Positions 51,601 to 59,018 of a stretch of 64,000 bases of DNA are shown one piece after another. Made by a program: the position numbers and the translations under genes. The stretch comes from Delphinus delphis (Eukaryota > Chordata > Mammalia > Artiodactyla > Delphinidae), in NCBI RefSeq assembly GCF_949987515.2, contig NC_082694.2, positions 70,864,080-70,928,079 of the forward strand, read 5' to 3'. Position 1 is the first letter of the stretch. Every line of letters starts with the position of its first letter. Below the pieces are notes generated by a model. The model saw nothing but the letters and a program-made list of their open reading frames with translations, did no database searches and was not told where the DNA came from.

Positions 51601-54600
51601 ACCACGAGAGTTGATAAAATTGTCCAGAGGCAGCATATAGAGTGGGAAGAGGACAGAGCAGCAACCTTGGAGACCACAGACATTTCACGGGGACATGGAG
51701 AAAGAGAATCAATGAAGGAAACTCTATTAGTTTCCTATTGCTGCCGTAATAAACCACCACAATTTAGTGGCCTAAAACAATACAAATGTATTACCTTGCA
51801 GTTCTGGAGATCAGAAGTCTAAAATGGGTCTGCAGGGTTGCATTCCTTCTGGACACTTCCAGAGAAGCATCTGTTTCCTTGGCCTTTCTAGCTTCCAGAA
51901 GCCACCTACATCCTTTGGCTCCTGGCCCCCTTCCTCCATCTTCATGGCCATCAGAGGAGCATCTTCAAATCTCTTCCTCTCTGTCTCTCATCTTCTGTCT
52001 GACTCTGATCCTCCCGCTTCCCTCTTATAAAGGTCTTTGTGAGTACATGGGGTCCACCTGGATAACCCAGGATAATCTCCTTATCTCAAGATCCTTAACT
52101 TAATCATATCTTCAAAGTCCCTTTTGTCATGTAAGGTAACATTCACAGGTTATAGGCATTAGGATGTGGACATACTTGGGGGACCATTATTTAGCCCACC
52201 ATAGAAACGCAGAAGGGTGGGCCAGGTGGGAAGAGCTGGGATGACAGGGCCAGGAGGCCAAGGGAGTGTGAAGAAGGTGCAATCAACGGGGAGAAATGCC
52301 ACCAGAGATAGAAACATCAGCTGAAAAACGAGTGAGGAATGGGTTATTTGTGTGGTTTCCACAGATTTCTAACTGCAAAGACAAAAAAGTCCTTTGACAA
52401 TGGAGAGAGCCAGCTGTCACTACCCTAACCTGGGATGGCACTTAGCATCCATAAAAGTGGGGCACCAGACACTTGGGGTCCTTTGGGGATGCTCAGTGCA
52501 GGACCCAGCATTCCCCGTGAAGTGTTATGCCTCAAAGTATTTAACCGCAGCCAGTCAAACCTTCAAGTCTAATTCTAGTCTGCAGGAAGTATAAGAGACA
52601 GGAGAGCAAAACGAAGGACACCACAAGGAAATAATCAGACAAACCCAGACTGTGGGGCATTCTGCAAAGTGGTGACCTGGGCAATATCATGAAAAACAAA
52701 GAGGGGCAGGAGAGGGGTTGGGACTGGTTAAGAGACATAAGGGACACAGAAAACAAAGTAAACACATGATCTTTACTGAATCCTGATGGGAAAGACAGCA
52801 ATACAAGACAGTGTGAGGACTATTAGGGAAATTTTTATTTGGACCAATTTTTTTTTTTTTTTTTTTTTTTTTGGTGGTACGCGGGCCTCTCACTGTTGTG
52901 GCCTCTCCCGTTGCGGAGCACAGTCTCCGGACGCGCAGGCTCAGCGGCCATGGCTCACGGGCCCAGCCGCTCCGCGGCATGTGGGATCTTCCCGGACCGG
53001 GGCACGAACCCGTGTCCCCTGCATCGGTAGGCGGACTCTCAACCACTGCGCCACCAGGGAAGCCCGAAAGAGCAATTTTTAAAAACTCAGGTAAAGTTCA
53101 CAAAACATAAAATGAACCCTTTTACAGTGCACCATTCAGTGGCATTCAATACATTCACAATGTTTTGCAACTAAAGCAAACCCCCAAAGGAAACCCACCT
53201 CTTGGTCATTAATGGGTCACTTTCCGTTCCTCTCCCTCCCAGACCCGGCAAACACTAATCTGCTTTCTGTCTTCATGGACTCACCTATTCTGGATATCTC
53301 AGCTAAACGGAAATATAACGTATGACCTTCTGGGTTGTTTCCACCTTTTGGCTATTGTGAGCAGTGCTGCTATGAACGTTGGTGTACAAGTATTTATTTG
53401 AGTATGCATTTTCCGTTCTTTTTGGTATATACCTAGAGAGAACTGCTGAGTCATATGGTAATTCTATATGTTTAACTTTCGGAGGAACCACTAAACCGTT
53501 TTCCGCAGTGTCTATACCATTTTACATCTCCGCTAGCAACGTACAAGGGTTCCAATTTCTACACATCCTCACCAACATGTCATTTTATAGGATTGTTAAA
53601 AATATAGCCATCCTGGTGGGTGTGAAGAGGTATCTCACTGTGGGTTTTTTTTGACTTGCATTTCCTTAACGATTAGTGACGCTGAGCATCATTTCATGTG
53701 CTTGTTGGCCATTTGTGTATCTTCTCCTTGAATGTCTATTCAAGTCCTTTGCCCACTTTAATTGGGTTTTCTTTTTGCTATTGAGCTGTAAGAGTTTTTC
53801 ATATATTCTGGTTACTGGACCCTTATCAGATATACAACTTGTAAATATTTTCTCCCATTTGGTGGTTGTCTTTTCACTTTCCTGACAGTGTCCTGTGATG
53901 CACAAAAGTTTTTAATTTTGAAGAAGTCAAACCATCTATATTTTCTTTTGCTCCTTTTGTTTTTATTATCGTATCTAAGAATTCATTGCCAGATTCAAGA
54001 TCATAAAGATACACCCCTGTATTTCTTCTAATCTATAGGTTTAGCTCTTACATTTAGGTCTTCAATCTACTTTGAGTTCATTTTTATATATGTTGTGAGG
54101 GAGGGATGAAAGTACAAACTTTAAATCCGTGATCCTTCCTAATAATTTTATTATATACACTAGGCTAATACATGAGATTGTTTATGTGAAGGGCCTCGGT
54201 ATTCTCAGATTTAATATTTTCAGCTTATCCTCACAGAGTGACCTCAGAAAGTCAGGGCACATGGTCATTGCCCTGTCCCTGAGACACACGTTTGGACCTC
54301 TCAGGCAATAAGGCAGGTATGCAGAAGCCAATCCCTAAGCAAATCATTGAGCTTAGCTGGCTCTGGCTCCCCCTCATCCCCTGACTTTCCTGGTCTCTCA
54401 CTGTCATCCCAAGTTCAGATATTCTCATTAAAGACCTGAAAGCAACACTTCAATTTAAAAAATTATACTTTACTGCAGATGATGTGCAGGAATGGTATTA
54501 GCAAAACCAGACTTTTTGCTGACAAGTTTTACTGTAGCTTCAGTCCTTGGGGTGGTCAAGTACAAGCTGGATAAAGATCCATTAAGGATGAAGAAAGAAA

Positions 54601-56168
54601 GAGAGAGGAGGTCCCGGGCTTAGAGAGCTGGAAAGAGCATCTGGTTGAGGGACACCGCCAGCAAAGCCTGCCTCTGAAGCTGAACTCTGAATCTATTGCA
54701 ATTATCTGACTCAACTTTCTTATAATCACCTCTCCTTACATAATCTCCATTGTCTGCAGTACGGTAATCATTAGTCAACTGCTTTCTTGCTAATACTGTG
54801 ATTCACTGTGATGGGGAATCTAGGAATTGGCAGGATTCTTAATTTTCAAGCCTGTAGCTAACAAAATGCCTACCCTGGGCCAGGATGTGCTGTAGGGAAC
54901 GCTAGCGCTGACAGCCACATGTTTCTATGTCTCCCCCGCCGACCCCGGGGGAGATACCCTCTGGATGCATTGATGACTGGTTTAGTTTCCATGTACATGT
55001 TCTCTTCTAGACTATAGTTATCTTAAACAGGGCAAGTGAAACAGTAACTGAAGCTGTTGCCAGGGCAACATGACAAAAGAATTTACCCTCAGCTACTGTA
55101 TATGTAATTTGTCAAAGGCAGCTGGCTCACAGAGAGAGGAAAGAGGGGAATAGGTTGTTAGTTTTGGTCTTTGAAAGAAGAGTTGAAAGACTGTCTTCTG
55201 GTTAAATCAACTTAAGTAGAACAGAAAAGCAGCTGTGACCTGTGCAATAAACACTCAGAAAAGTCAGGTTGGGAAGGCTAAGAAGACAAAGCTTAAACTT
55301 ATTTTTTTTTTTCCTGGTGATATTTGTAAAATAGTTGCATGTCAGGGCTTTTAATACCAAGCTGCTTGAAGGCCTGGAGCTGAAAGTATTCCCTGAAGGG
55401 GAAGGAACAGAGAGAGAGCAAGAAATGGAAGAGAACAAGCGGGATATTCAAGTATGTTAGATACATGCAAAGCTGAGCGTTCTTGACACACCTGATAGCT
55501 CTTCTCTCCCAAAACTATAAGCCCTCATGATAGCCGCCACTTGTACTGAGACCAGTTACGTTACAAAGCTTGGACTGAGTTCAATCCACTCAGGTTATCA
55601 ATGAGAAGCCAGGCTCATGAAAGACAACCCGCTCGAGGTTACCCAGCTAGGAAAGGGCAGAACTAAGCCAGAAGCCCTGTTTCCTGCTTCCCTGTGATCT
55701 TCCCACTTATCTGATCCCTCTGTCCTGTGAACATCCGTTTACTCTGTCTTCGAAAGAAGCACAACCTGGACAGCTTTCAAAGGATGCCCCATGGAGTCAG
55801 GGGCCAAGCTCTGAGGGCACTGGGCACCCCCTGCTCTCAAAGAAATACCTCCCTTTCTATTTTTACATCTATTGGGGCCTCACCTAAACTTATTTAAGGG
55901 AAAAATCATTTTTAAAAGTCAGAAACCAAATAGGAATGGATCCTCACCATGCTGACCCAGAGGTTCTACACCCCCTCCTCACCATCCCCACTGGCAAAGC
56001 CCCTTGGGCCTCCTTACCGAGTTGGTGCCAAGGATCTGCAGGTTGGGCTTCTCAGACTCAAGCAGCTTGGCCACCATCTTGAGGAAACTCTCCACGAAGA
56101 GGTTGATGCTCTGGCAGTGACAGGCCATGAGCAGCTGGTCCAGCGCCTCCATGGCGATGCACACGTAC
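20880..56168 (-). CDS. EFR3B: EFR3 homolog B, 20 coding exons of the - strand, 5' part outside the window
   Basis: Twenty exons join in frame through GT-AG introns into 746 codons plus stop. Human EFR3B has 817 residues and the missing N-terminus (71 residues, with the palmitoylated Cys cluster) accounts exactly for the difference. Recognisable stretches include YVCIAMEALDQLLMACHCQ, FVKFANIEEDTPSYHRSYDF, HSQQLYRHIYLSCKEE, ELANEEVVVDLIRLVLAVQ, EKFQKAPFEEIAAHC and the C-terminal VYEMKFPDLCVY. The family folds into an armadillo/HEAT-like helical rod. It anchors PI4KA (PI4K-III-alpha) with TTC7 and FAM126 at the plasma membrane for PI4P synthesis. Sequence favours EFR3B over the paralog EFR3A throughout (for example GGSGYNADRLCLPYIPQLT). 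No frameshift or stop interrupts it. The gene is convergent with POMC, as in human. Confidence 0.97.
21428..21477 (-). CDS. EFR3B: EFR3B small exon, ASLLQSKLNQIFEITI
   Basis: The 50-bp exon has acceptor gtgtctag and donor gtaagt. It encodes 16 residues plus two bases of the Arg codon preceding the Pro-rich C-terminus. Confidence 0.93.
21985..22115. repeat. AT-rich low-complexity tract
   Basis: Dense tatata/atataatt sequence over about 130 bp in an EFR3B intron. Confidence 0.85.
22440..22570 (+). repeat. MIR SINE fragment
   Basis: gagttgtcatgagaaggaga, gctctgatgaacagcaagtg and a TATTAT-rich end resemble the MIR 3' half. Confidence 0.55.
22810..22916 (-). CDS. EFR3B: EFR3B coding exon, DSVAVEEQER...AAHCGAR
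   Basis: The 107-bp exon has acceptor gtggcgcag and donor gtaagt. It encodes 35 residues with the highly charged helix EEQERERRRQVVEKFQ and KAPFEEIAAHCGAR, close to the region used by the family to hold TTC7/FAM126. Confidence 0.94.
23115..23354 (+). other. Unrecognised segment ending in a 16-base A run (possible retroposed piece)
   Basis: Sequence not matching any repeat I know ends in A at about 23338-23354. A short open frame (EYEKGHQQWKSHKRQRR...) is readable but matches no family I recognise. It could be a 5'-truncated retrocopy or chance. Confidence 0.3.
23660..23815 (+). repeat. Artiodactyl-type L1 3' end
   Basis: tgtataactgattcactttg, aaactaacacaccattgtaa and ttatactccaataaagatgt are the typical terminal L1 3' UTR of cetartiodactyls, followed by an A-rich tail. 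Confidence 0.85.
24099..24147 (-). CDS. EFR3B: EFR3B small exon, RVPAEEITYETLKKAI
   Basis: The 49-bp exon has acceptor ctccctcag and donor gtaagt. It encodes 16 residues plus one base of a Val codon. The EEITYETLKKAI motif is shared with the paralog EFR3A (EEITFEALKKAI). Confidence 0.93.
24585..24787 (-). repeat. CHR-2 SINE with 12-bp target-site duplication
   Basis: Flanked by actaacattttt at 24573-24584 and 24788-24799. Sense to EFR3B. Confidence 0.93.
25513..25562. repeat. (CATC)n microsatellite
   Basis: About a dozen atcc units with single-base variants (cgtcc, caccc). Confidence 0.93.
27325..27416 (-). CDS. EFR3B: EFR3B coding exon, EDRLSKRKSI...SPEKEE
   Basis: The 92-bp exon has acceptor tttcccag and donor gtgagc. 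It encodes 30 residues and completes the Asp codon of TDEDRLSKRKSIGET, a basic and serine-containing segment that is a plausible phosphorylation region. It ends in phase 0. Confidence 0.93.
27715..27930 (-). repeat. MIR SINE, antisense
   Basis: ctgtcatttgcgtagcattt, ctactttacagtcaaggcaa, ctgagactcagggatgccaa and the gaactgggtctcagactcc tail match reverse MIR. Confidence 0.75.
28171..28298 (-). CDS. EFR3B: EFR3B coding exon, LSQNVDGVVI...PYIPQLT
   Basis: The 128-bp exon has acceptor tctcccag and donor gtagga. It encodes 42 residues, including the conserved LGGSGYNADRLCLPYIPQ. A CHR-2 SINE tail ends only about 74 bp upstream of the acceptor. Confidence 0.95.
28372..28589 (-). repeat. CHR-2 SINE near an EFR3B splice acceptor
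   Basis: Flanked by gaccttcctta at 28361-28371 and 28590-28600. Sense to EFR3B; the A tail ends about 74 bp upstream of the acceptor of the exon at 28171-28298. Confidence 0.93.
28619..28736 (+). repeat. Short CHR-1-type tRNA SINE
   Basis: Contains cccggtggcctagtggttag, ggctcaatccctggtcgggg and gagatccctcaagccacacg, then an A tail. An imperfect 14-bp target duplication surrounds it (28605-28618 and 28737-28750). Confidence 0.82.
29413..29480 (-). CDS. EFR3B: EFR3B coding exon, VIESRKKEAPYMLPEDVFVERP
   Basis: The 68-bp exon has acceptor aaacctcag and donor gtgaga. It encodes 22 residues plus AG of a split Arg codon, and is in frame with both neighbours. Confidence 0.93.
30911..31042 (-). CDS. 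EFR3B: EFR3B coding exon, DVAQVNEENL...FCQHIRE
   Basis: The 132-bp exon of 44 codons, phase 0 at both ends, has acceptor ttgccacag and donor gttggt. It encodes ALYALGAAYLNLISQLTTVP and similar helical sequence. Confidence 0.95.
31809..32030 (-). repeat. CHR-2 SINE with 12-bp target-site duplication
   Basis: Flanked by tatatattttta at 31797-31808 and 32031-32042. Sense to EFR3B. Confidence 0.93.
32470..32631 (-). CDS. EFR3B: EFR3B coding exon, HSQQLYRHIY...LVLAVQ
   Basis: The 162-bp exon of 54 codons, phase 0 at both ends, has acceptor catctccag and donor gtaggg. It holds the most conserved core shared with EFR3A (QQLYRHIYL and IELANEEVV). Confidence 0.96.
33097..33172 (-). CDS. EFR3B: EFR3B coding exon, TLSDISVLKL...DTIFMKK
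   Basis: The 76-bp exon has acceptor cctcccag and donor gttagc, a weaker GT donor. It encodes 25 residues (KVDKCSRQDTIFMKK) and ends in phase 0. Confidence 0.94.
33695..33867 (-). CDS. EFR3B: EFR3B coding exon, VSTGFQCNNM...HKFSTI
   Basis: The 173-bp exon has acceptor cccttgcag and donor gtgaac. It encodes 57 residues (FLDRLLSTALMEDAEIRLFV and others) plus AG of a split Ser codon. Confidence 0.96.
35010..35165 (+). repeat. MER5A-type hAT DNA transposon remnant
   Basis: gaagcttgttacaaatacag and attccaggacctcagactaa followed by the catttgaga end fit the MER5A pattern. Confidence 0.6.
35232..35345 (+). repeat. Short CHR-1-type tRNA SINE
   Basis: Starts ggaattccctggcggtccag, includes ggttcgatccctagtcaggg, and ends with an A/T-rich tail. 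Confidence 0.85.
35822..35873 (-). CDS. EFR3B: EFR3B micro-exon, ENRNRLTQIMLLKSLLQ
   Basis: The 52-bp exon has acceptor ctatag and donor gtgagc. It encodes 17 residues in frame with both neighbours and ends in phase 0. Confidence 0.94.
36256..36367 (-). CDS. EFR3B: EFR3B coding exon, SFASTLPTYQ...HHPMEMGRT
   Basis: The 112-bp exon has acceptor ttcctgaag and donor gtgagt. It has no long reading frame of its own but fits both neighbours in phase. The conserved part STLPTYQRSEVILFIMSKVP is followed by LPSLHHPMEMGRTG. The second half differs at several neighbouring residues from the human pattern I recall (see findings). Confidence 0.93.
37106..37267 (-). CDS. EFR3B: EFR3B coding exon, PTVLEMFNTL...EAVIKTI
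   Basis: The 162-bp exon has acceptor gcgctcag and donor gtgggc. It encodes 53 residues, among them LRQLRLSIDYALTGSYDGA and KIIKEHEERMFQEAVIKT. Confidence 0.95.
37547..37682 (-). CDS. EFR3B: EFR3B coding exon, PQHSHLVIQQ...AATGSV
   Basis: The 136-bp exon has acceptor cccccccag and donor gtaagg. It encodes 45 residues with the helix AATVRAGIVEVLSEAAVIAA and one base of a Gly codon. LLSHLDANS differs slightly from the LLGHLDANS I recall in human. Confidence 0.95.
38431..38509 (-). CDS. EFR3B: EFR3B coding exon, HLDNHSLWEP...IMYSIQ
   Basis: The 79-bp exon has acceptor cctcacag and donor gtacgg. It encodes 26 residues and ends in phase 0. A CHR-2 SINE lies in the intron just upstream (38782-38986). 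Confidence 0.94.
38782..38986 (-). repeat. CHR-2 SINE with 18-bp target-site duplication
   Basis: Flanked by caccatgtggtagctttt at 38764-38781 and 38987-39004. Sense to EFR3B. Confidence 0.95.
39165..39299 (-). CDS. EFR3B: EFR3B coding exon, RSPSPLQAPE...NAIKPVL
   Basis: The 135-bp exon has acceptor ttccacag. The donor is GTGA at 39164-39161, in sequence tctcgt/gtgagt. It begins with a Ser/Pro-rich linker (SRSPSPLQAPEKEKE), a likely loop, then the helix AERCLRELLGRAAFGNIKNA. The split codon across the junction gives Val. Confidence 0.94.
40478..40627 (-). CDS. EFR3B: EFR3B coding exon, IRMSGIKGLQ...LQHVEEAE
   Basis: The 150-bp exon has acceptor ccttacag and donor gtgagc. It completes the split Lys codon, encodes 49 residues including ANIWDPQHMDKIVPSLLFN, and ends with AG of a split Ser codon. 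Confidence 0.95.
41025..41166. repeat. G-rich minisatellite, about eight 16-17-bp units
   Basis: The core ggatctggagggggag is repeated head to tail with g/c variation before atctgg. Runs of four or five G recur throughout, so G-quadruplex formation is plausible on the + strand. Confidence 0.94.
41385..42010 (-). repeat. Old L1M-type LINE fragment, antisense
   Basis: acataatacatgctaattat, taatgctacaatggacatcg and agtagaatgactgaatcgaa are the antisense L1M 3' pattern, also seen at 2770 and 63170. Confidence 0.65.
42615..42657. repeat. (AC)n microsatellite
   Basis: About 21 uninterrupted AC units. Confidence 0.96.
43925..44420 (+). repeat. L2-type LINE
   Basis: tcattcacttactcaacaag, cttacattctagtggggaga, gacacttgagcaaagccttg and gtgcaaaggccctgtggcag follow the L2 order over 500 bp. 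Confidence 0.75.
44817..44938 (-). CDS. EFR3B: EFR3B coding exon, FVKFANIEED...DLEIKT
   Basis: The 122-bp exon follows an 11-kb intron. Acceptor cacag precedes TTTGTGAAG and the donor is gtgagt. It encodes 40 residues plus two bases of a Lys codon. It contains CHSGHEDLE, where the human sequence I recall has CHSSHDDLE. Confidence 0.95.
45991..46110 (-). repeat. Short CHR-1-type tRNA SINE, antisense
   Basis: Runs from the poly(T) through ggctgtgccacgtggcttgc to ccagggaattccc. Target duplication aagtctcttcacttt (45976-45990) versus 46111-46125 has one mismatch. Confidence 0.88.
46322..46741 (-). repeat. CHR-1 long-form SINE with an internal 104-bp duplication
   Basis: Starts at the T/A-rich tail (ggctgcattgggtcttcgtt) and ends ccaccagggaagcccc. 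The middle has seven cagtagttg units; the block starting 46482 is repeated from 46586. Confidence 0.88.
47095..47260 (+). repeat. MIR SINE
   Basis: Contains gagccactgtttcctcatct, gaaaaatgggggtgatgggg and gggttaaacgagggatgtat. Confidence 0.75.
48250..48530 (+). repeat. Ancient interspersed repeat (same family as 51722-52206), internally deleted
   Basis: Shares the end module ggataatccaggataatctc, aagatccttaacttggtcac and gacattcgcaggttccaggg with the copy at 51722. I am not sure of the family name. Confidence 0.65.
48545..48711 (-). repeat. MIR SINE, antisense
   Basis: ctcccattgtgaagatgagg, aaactggagctctaagggag and aagtggagctggggctcc match reverse MIR. Confidence 0.65.
48712..48860 (+). repeat. 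MER5A-type hAT DNA transposon remnant
   Basis: agtggtttttaaattttact, gtatcagaatgacctgggga and ggacctaggcatctgcattc follow MER5A order. Confidence 0.75.
49650..49878 (+). repeat. CHR-2 SINE with 15-bp target-site duplication and altered B box
   Basis: Flanked by taaaatagagccttc at 49635-49649 and 49879-49893; tail of aaaat repeats. An extra ~12 bp (about 49708-49719) interrupts the usual cgggttcgtgcccc B-box segment. Confidence 0.93.
49915..50110 (+). repeat. MIR SINE
   Basis: tgattatgagaaggggtttg, aatcccacctcccacttagt and ccatctgtacaatggggcca match the MIR order. Confidence 0.72.
50790..50903 (+). repeat. Short CHR-1-type tRNA SINE with perfect 16-bp target-site duplication
   Basis: Flanked by aaaatactgggcatag at 50774-50789 and 50904-50919. 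Body gattccctggtggtccagtg through gtgccgctcagcacggcc. Confidence 0.93.
51722..52206 (+). repeat. Ancient interspersed repeat, near full length
   Basis: Begins ctattagtttcctattgctg, ccgtaataaaccaccacaat; ends with aagatccttaacttaatcat and gttataggcattaggatgtg. It is a widespread mammalian repeat whose family name I cannot assign with confidence. Confidence 0.75.
52853..53065 (-). repeat. CHR-2 SINE, sense to EFR3B
   Basis: Full element after about 24 T; near-match target sites gaccaattttt and gagcaattttt flank it. Confidence 0.93.
53070..54120 (-). repeat. L1 LINE, ORF2 C-terminal end and 3' region, antisense
   Basis: The - strand at 53666-53905 reads decayed L1 ORF2 (WEKIFTSCISDKGPVTRIYE and KWAKDLNRHS). 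The + strand shows the familiar antisense phrases agaggtatctcactgtgggt and ctggttactggacccttatc. It is not functional. Confidence 0.88.
55550..55690 (-). repeat. MIR SINE fragment, antisense
   Basis: gaggttacccagctaggaaa and gggcagaactaagccagaag match the reversed MIR core. Confidence 0.55.
56018..56168 (-). CDS. EFR3B: EFR3B coding exon (first in window), YVCIAMEAL...LGTNS
   Basis: The 151-bp exon has acceptor cccag before 56168 and donor gtaagg at 56017-56016. It starts with the last base of a split Gly codon, so an upstream coding exon must exist; I could not find it before the right edge. It encodes 50 residues of the N-terminal helical repeats, about residues 72-121 by human numbering. 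Confidence 0.96.
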
Positions 56169-57294
56169 CTGGGGAAAGCAGCAGCATTGCCGTCACTCAG
56201 CCTCGTGCCTGTTCCACCCCCACTGCGTGGCCGGGGCAATCTAGATGGCAGTGCAGTGGCCACCTGGGCAGCATCCAGCTAATGCAGGTCTCCCCTGGGT
56301 GGCCGACGACTGGACAGTTGTTCCAGCCCAGCCCTGAGAAGCAGAATGAGGCAGAGCTGGAAGGGAGCCTAGAGATGAATTCATCCAGCCCCTTATTTTA
56401 CACATGAAGAACTTGAGGACAGACAAGGTACACCATTTCATGAGGAAATACAAGCAGAAAAAACTGATGCCCAGAAGAGCAGCTTCTGAACTCAAACCCA
56501 GTGAGGTCAGAGAATTACTCATCCAAGTCAAGACGTGTTTGTTGACACTGTCCTCGTCAGCGCAGGGGTGTAAGGATGAAGAAGTCCTTTAACTTAAAGA
56601 GCCTAGAGTGGGAGGGATAAGATAAATACACAGATATCTCCTCTAAAGGGAAAATAAGAAATGTTACCAAAAAAATGACATCCCACGAGGGTTCCAAAGA
56701 AGGAAAGAGGCTCTAGTGGGGAAGAAGCAAAGAACTTAATGAAGAAAGTTTAGGAAGAATCTGAAACGGGCCTGAGGACCAGCCAACTGCAAATGTTAAG
56801 GAACATAAAATTGCAATTTTTGTAGCTGAAGACCTCAGAAGTGCTATAATGACGTCCTACTCAAACAATACGGTTGACAGTGTTACCATGTTTGGATGAC
56901 ACTCAGCTTGCCCAGGGAGCATTTTTACCTCATGGAGAATAAGACAGAATGAAAATTCTTTTCTCCTTATGCAGCAGGTGCTCTGTGTCAATTCTAAGTC
57001 TCTAACCACTTAATTATTCTAAAGACTAAAACCCGAGTGAATACTTTCACAAACTAGGAACGCACGACATCCAATGGTGAAGAGCTGCCCATCCCATTTT
57101 TTGACAACCAAATGAACTCCTCCTTATATTTCAAGCAAACCCTAATAACCGCTATCCTTTATTCACAATTCTACTTTTAGAAGCAGCAAAAAAGAGAGCT
57201 GAACCTTCTCCTACCTGCCAGCCCTTCAACCACACGGAAACAACAATCTCATTTACTATGTTCCTCTCTTCTCCATGCTAAAAATACCCAATCC

Positions 57295-57425
57295 TGGGAA
57301 TTCCCTGGTGATCCAGTGGTTAGGACTCTGCGCTTTCACTGCTGATGGCCCGGGATCAATCCCTGGTTGGGGAACTAAGACTCCCACAAGCCTTGCAGCA
57401 CGGCCAGAAAAATAAAATAAAATAA
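57295..57425 (+). repeat. Short CHR-1-type tRNA SINE
   Basis: Starts ggaattccctggtgatccag, includes ggatcaatccctggttgggg, ends in aaaataaaataaa. Confidence 0.85.
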
Positions 57426-57685
57426 AAAAATTGAAATGCCCAGTCCTTTCCAGACTAGCCTTTGCAGGACAAACCCCAATTACTGTCTTCTTCAATGCCT
57501 CTCTTAAATCCCAAGAAAAAGGTCACAAATCAAATTCCTACTGAGAATCAGGAATACACATCTAAGCTCAAACCCAACATTTGTTCCACGATAGTGACAT
57601 AATGAGCATTTGGTCAGGTAAGGCACATCATGAAAGATACATCCCCTACATACCAAGCATTTGCATTCTAAAGAAAGTAAGGCAG

Positions 57686-57878
57686 GGCTTCCCTGGTGGC
57701 GCAGTGGTTGAGAGTCCGCCTGCCCATGCAGGGGACGCGGGTTCGTGCCCCGGTCCGGGAAGATCCCACATGCCGCAAAGCGGCTGGGCCCGTGAGCCGT
57801 GGCTGCTGAGCCTGCGCTCCGCCACGGGAGAGGCCACAACAGTGAGAGGCCCGCGTACCGCAAAAAAAAAAAAAAAAA
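57686..57878 (+). repeat. CHR-2 SINE with internal ~15-bp deletion
   Basis: Target duplication aaagaaagtaaggcag (57670-57685) versus 57879-57894, one mismatch. The usual gcgtccggagcctgtg segment is missing between gagcctgcg and ctccg. Confidence 0.93.
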
Positions 57879-58009
57879 AAAGAAAGCAAGGCAGACATTC
57901 ATAGAAAAAGGTTATCTTTTAACTTCTAATAAGGGAGACTCTGCAAAACTATTCTGGTTAAAATCTTTACAGTTTCCATTAAGGAGTTAGGTGTCTAGGG
58001 CAGAATGCT

Positions 58010-58400
58010 AAATGTCTCCCCTGGAATCTATTTTTGCCCTCTTCACTAGTCATTTAGAAGTTTAGCTGAGCTGTGGCTGCCCACTGGGAACATTTCCCAG
58101 CCTCTCTTGCTGCTAGGTGAGGCCACGTGACTTACATGTTGCCATTAAAATGAGAGGGAGTGATGCGAGCAACGTCAGCATTGCTTGCTTGAAAGACAGG
58201 ATTGTCCTCCAGGTCCTCTCTTCCCTCTTCCTGCTGGCTGCAGAGTGGCAGCAAATAGATGGCCAGAGGTGAAAGCCCCGGATGACCTCATGGGCGGAGC
58301 CCACCAACCCAGACTGGACTATTGCATGAGAGAGAAAAAATATTTCCATATTGCTGGAGCCACTGTATTTTCAAGTCTCTTTATACCCTAAATAACACAA
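58010..58400 (+). repeat. Ancient interspersed repeat, family not assigned
   Basis: tttcccagcctctcttgctg, ctaggtgaggccacgtgact, cttcctgctggctgcagagt and ggactattgcatgagagaga form an order I know from a common mammalian repeat, but I cannot name it safely. Confidence 0.55.
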
Positions 58401-58780
58401 GTATCTGATAATCAGGTTTAGGAGTGCTTTAGAAACCTGAGGGCACAAATAAAAGGGAATCCTGAGCGATCCAAAGCAACTCAAGTGACTGCCCTCACAG
58501 GAAAGAGAAGTGAGGGCTGAACATGACTCCATCCTGCAAGAGGGGAGATCAGGCAGACTCCATGTACTCGGAGTGTGGTCATGTGCCCATTACAGGGTGG
58601 TGACCCCTCTACTCATAGAGCCATGTGGAACACAGGAAGTACTTCCTGATACAAACAAAATGCAGGCAAGGTAGAGTGAGAAGAGAACTCCAAACCTACC
58701 TGGGTGCTAAGGAGTCAGGCTGATGCTTCTAAGTCAGAGCAAGTTCTGCTACTTGGCCTCTCTTTAAGAAGCGGCCGAGA

Positions 58781-59018
58781 GGGACCTCCCTGGTGGTCCA
58801 GGGGTTAAGAACCCGCCTTCCAATGCAGGGCACACTGGTTTGATCCCTGGTCGGGGAACTAAGATCCCACGTACTGCAGGCAACTAAGCCCTCACGCTGC
58901 AACTACTGAGCCCATGCGCCACAACAAAAGACCCAGTGTGCCACAATGAAGATCCCATGTGCCACAACTAAGACCCGAAGCAGCCAAAAAGAAAAAATAC
59001 AAATTAAAAAAAAAAAAG
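58781..59018 (+). repeat. CHR-1 long-form SINE
   Basis: Starts gggacctccctggtggtcca, B box tggtttgatccctggtcggg, extended body with gccacaac repeats and an A tail. Flanked by near-identical aagaagcggccgag and aagaagctgcctag. Confidence 0.87.

Larger units (their letters stand above)
44939..56017 (-). other. EFR3B: EFR3B intron (11.1 kb)
   Basis: The largest intron fully inside the window, packed with repeats (entered separately). 45100-45980, 47270-48240, 50120-50780 and 54130-55540 show no gene, RNA or repeat I can name. Confidence 0.8.

Noticed and set aside
53666..53905. 79-codon - strand frame resembling a reverse-transcriptase C-terminus
   Set aside because: Real homology, but to a decayed L1 ORF2 full of defects; annotated as repeat rather than gene.
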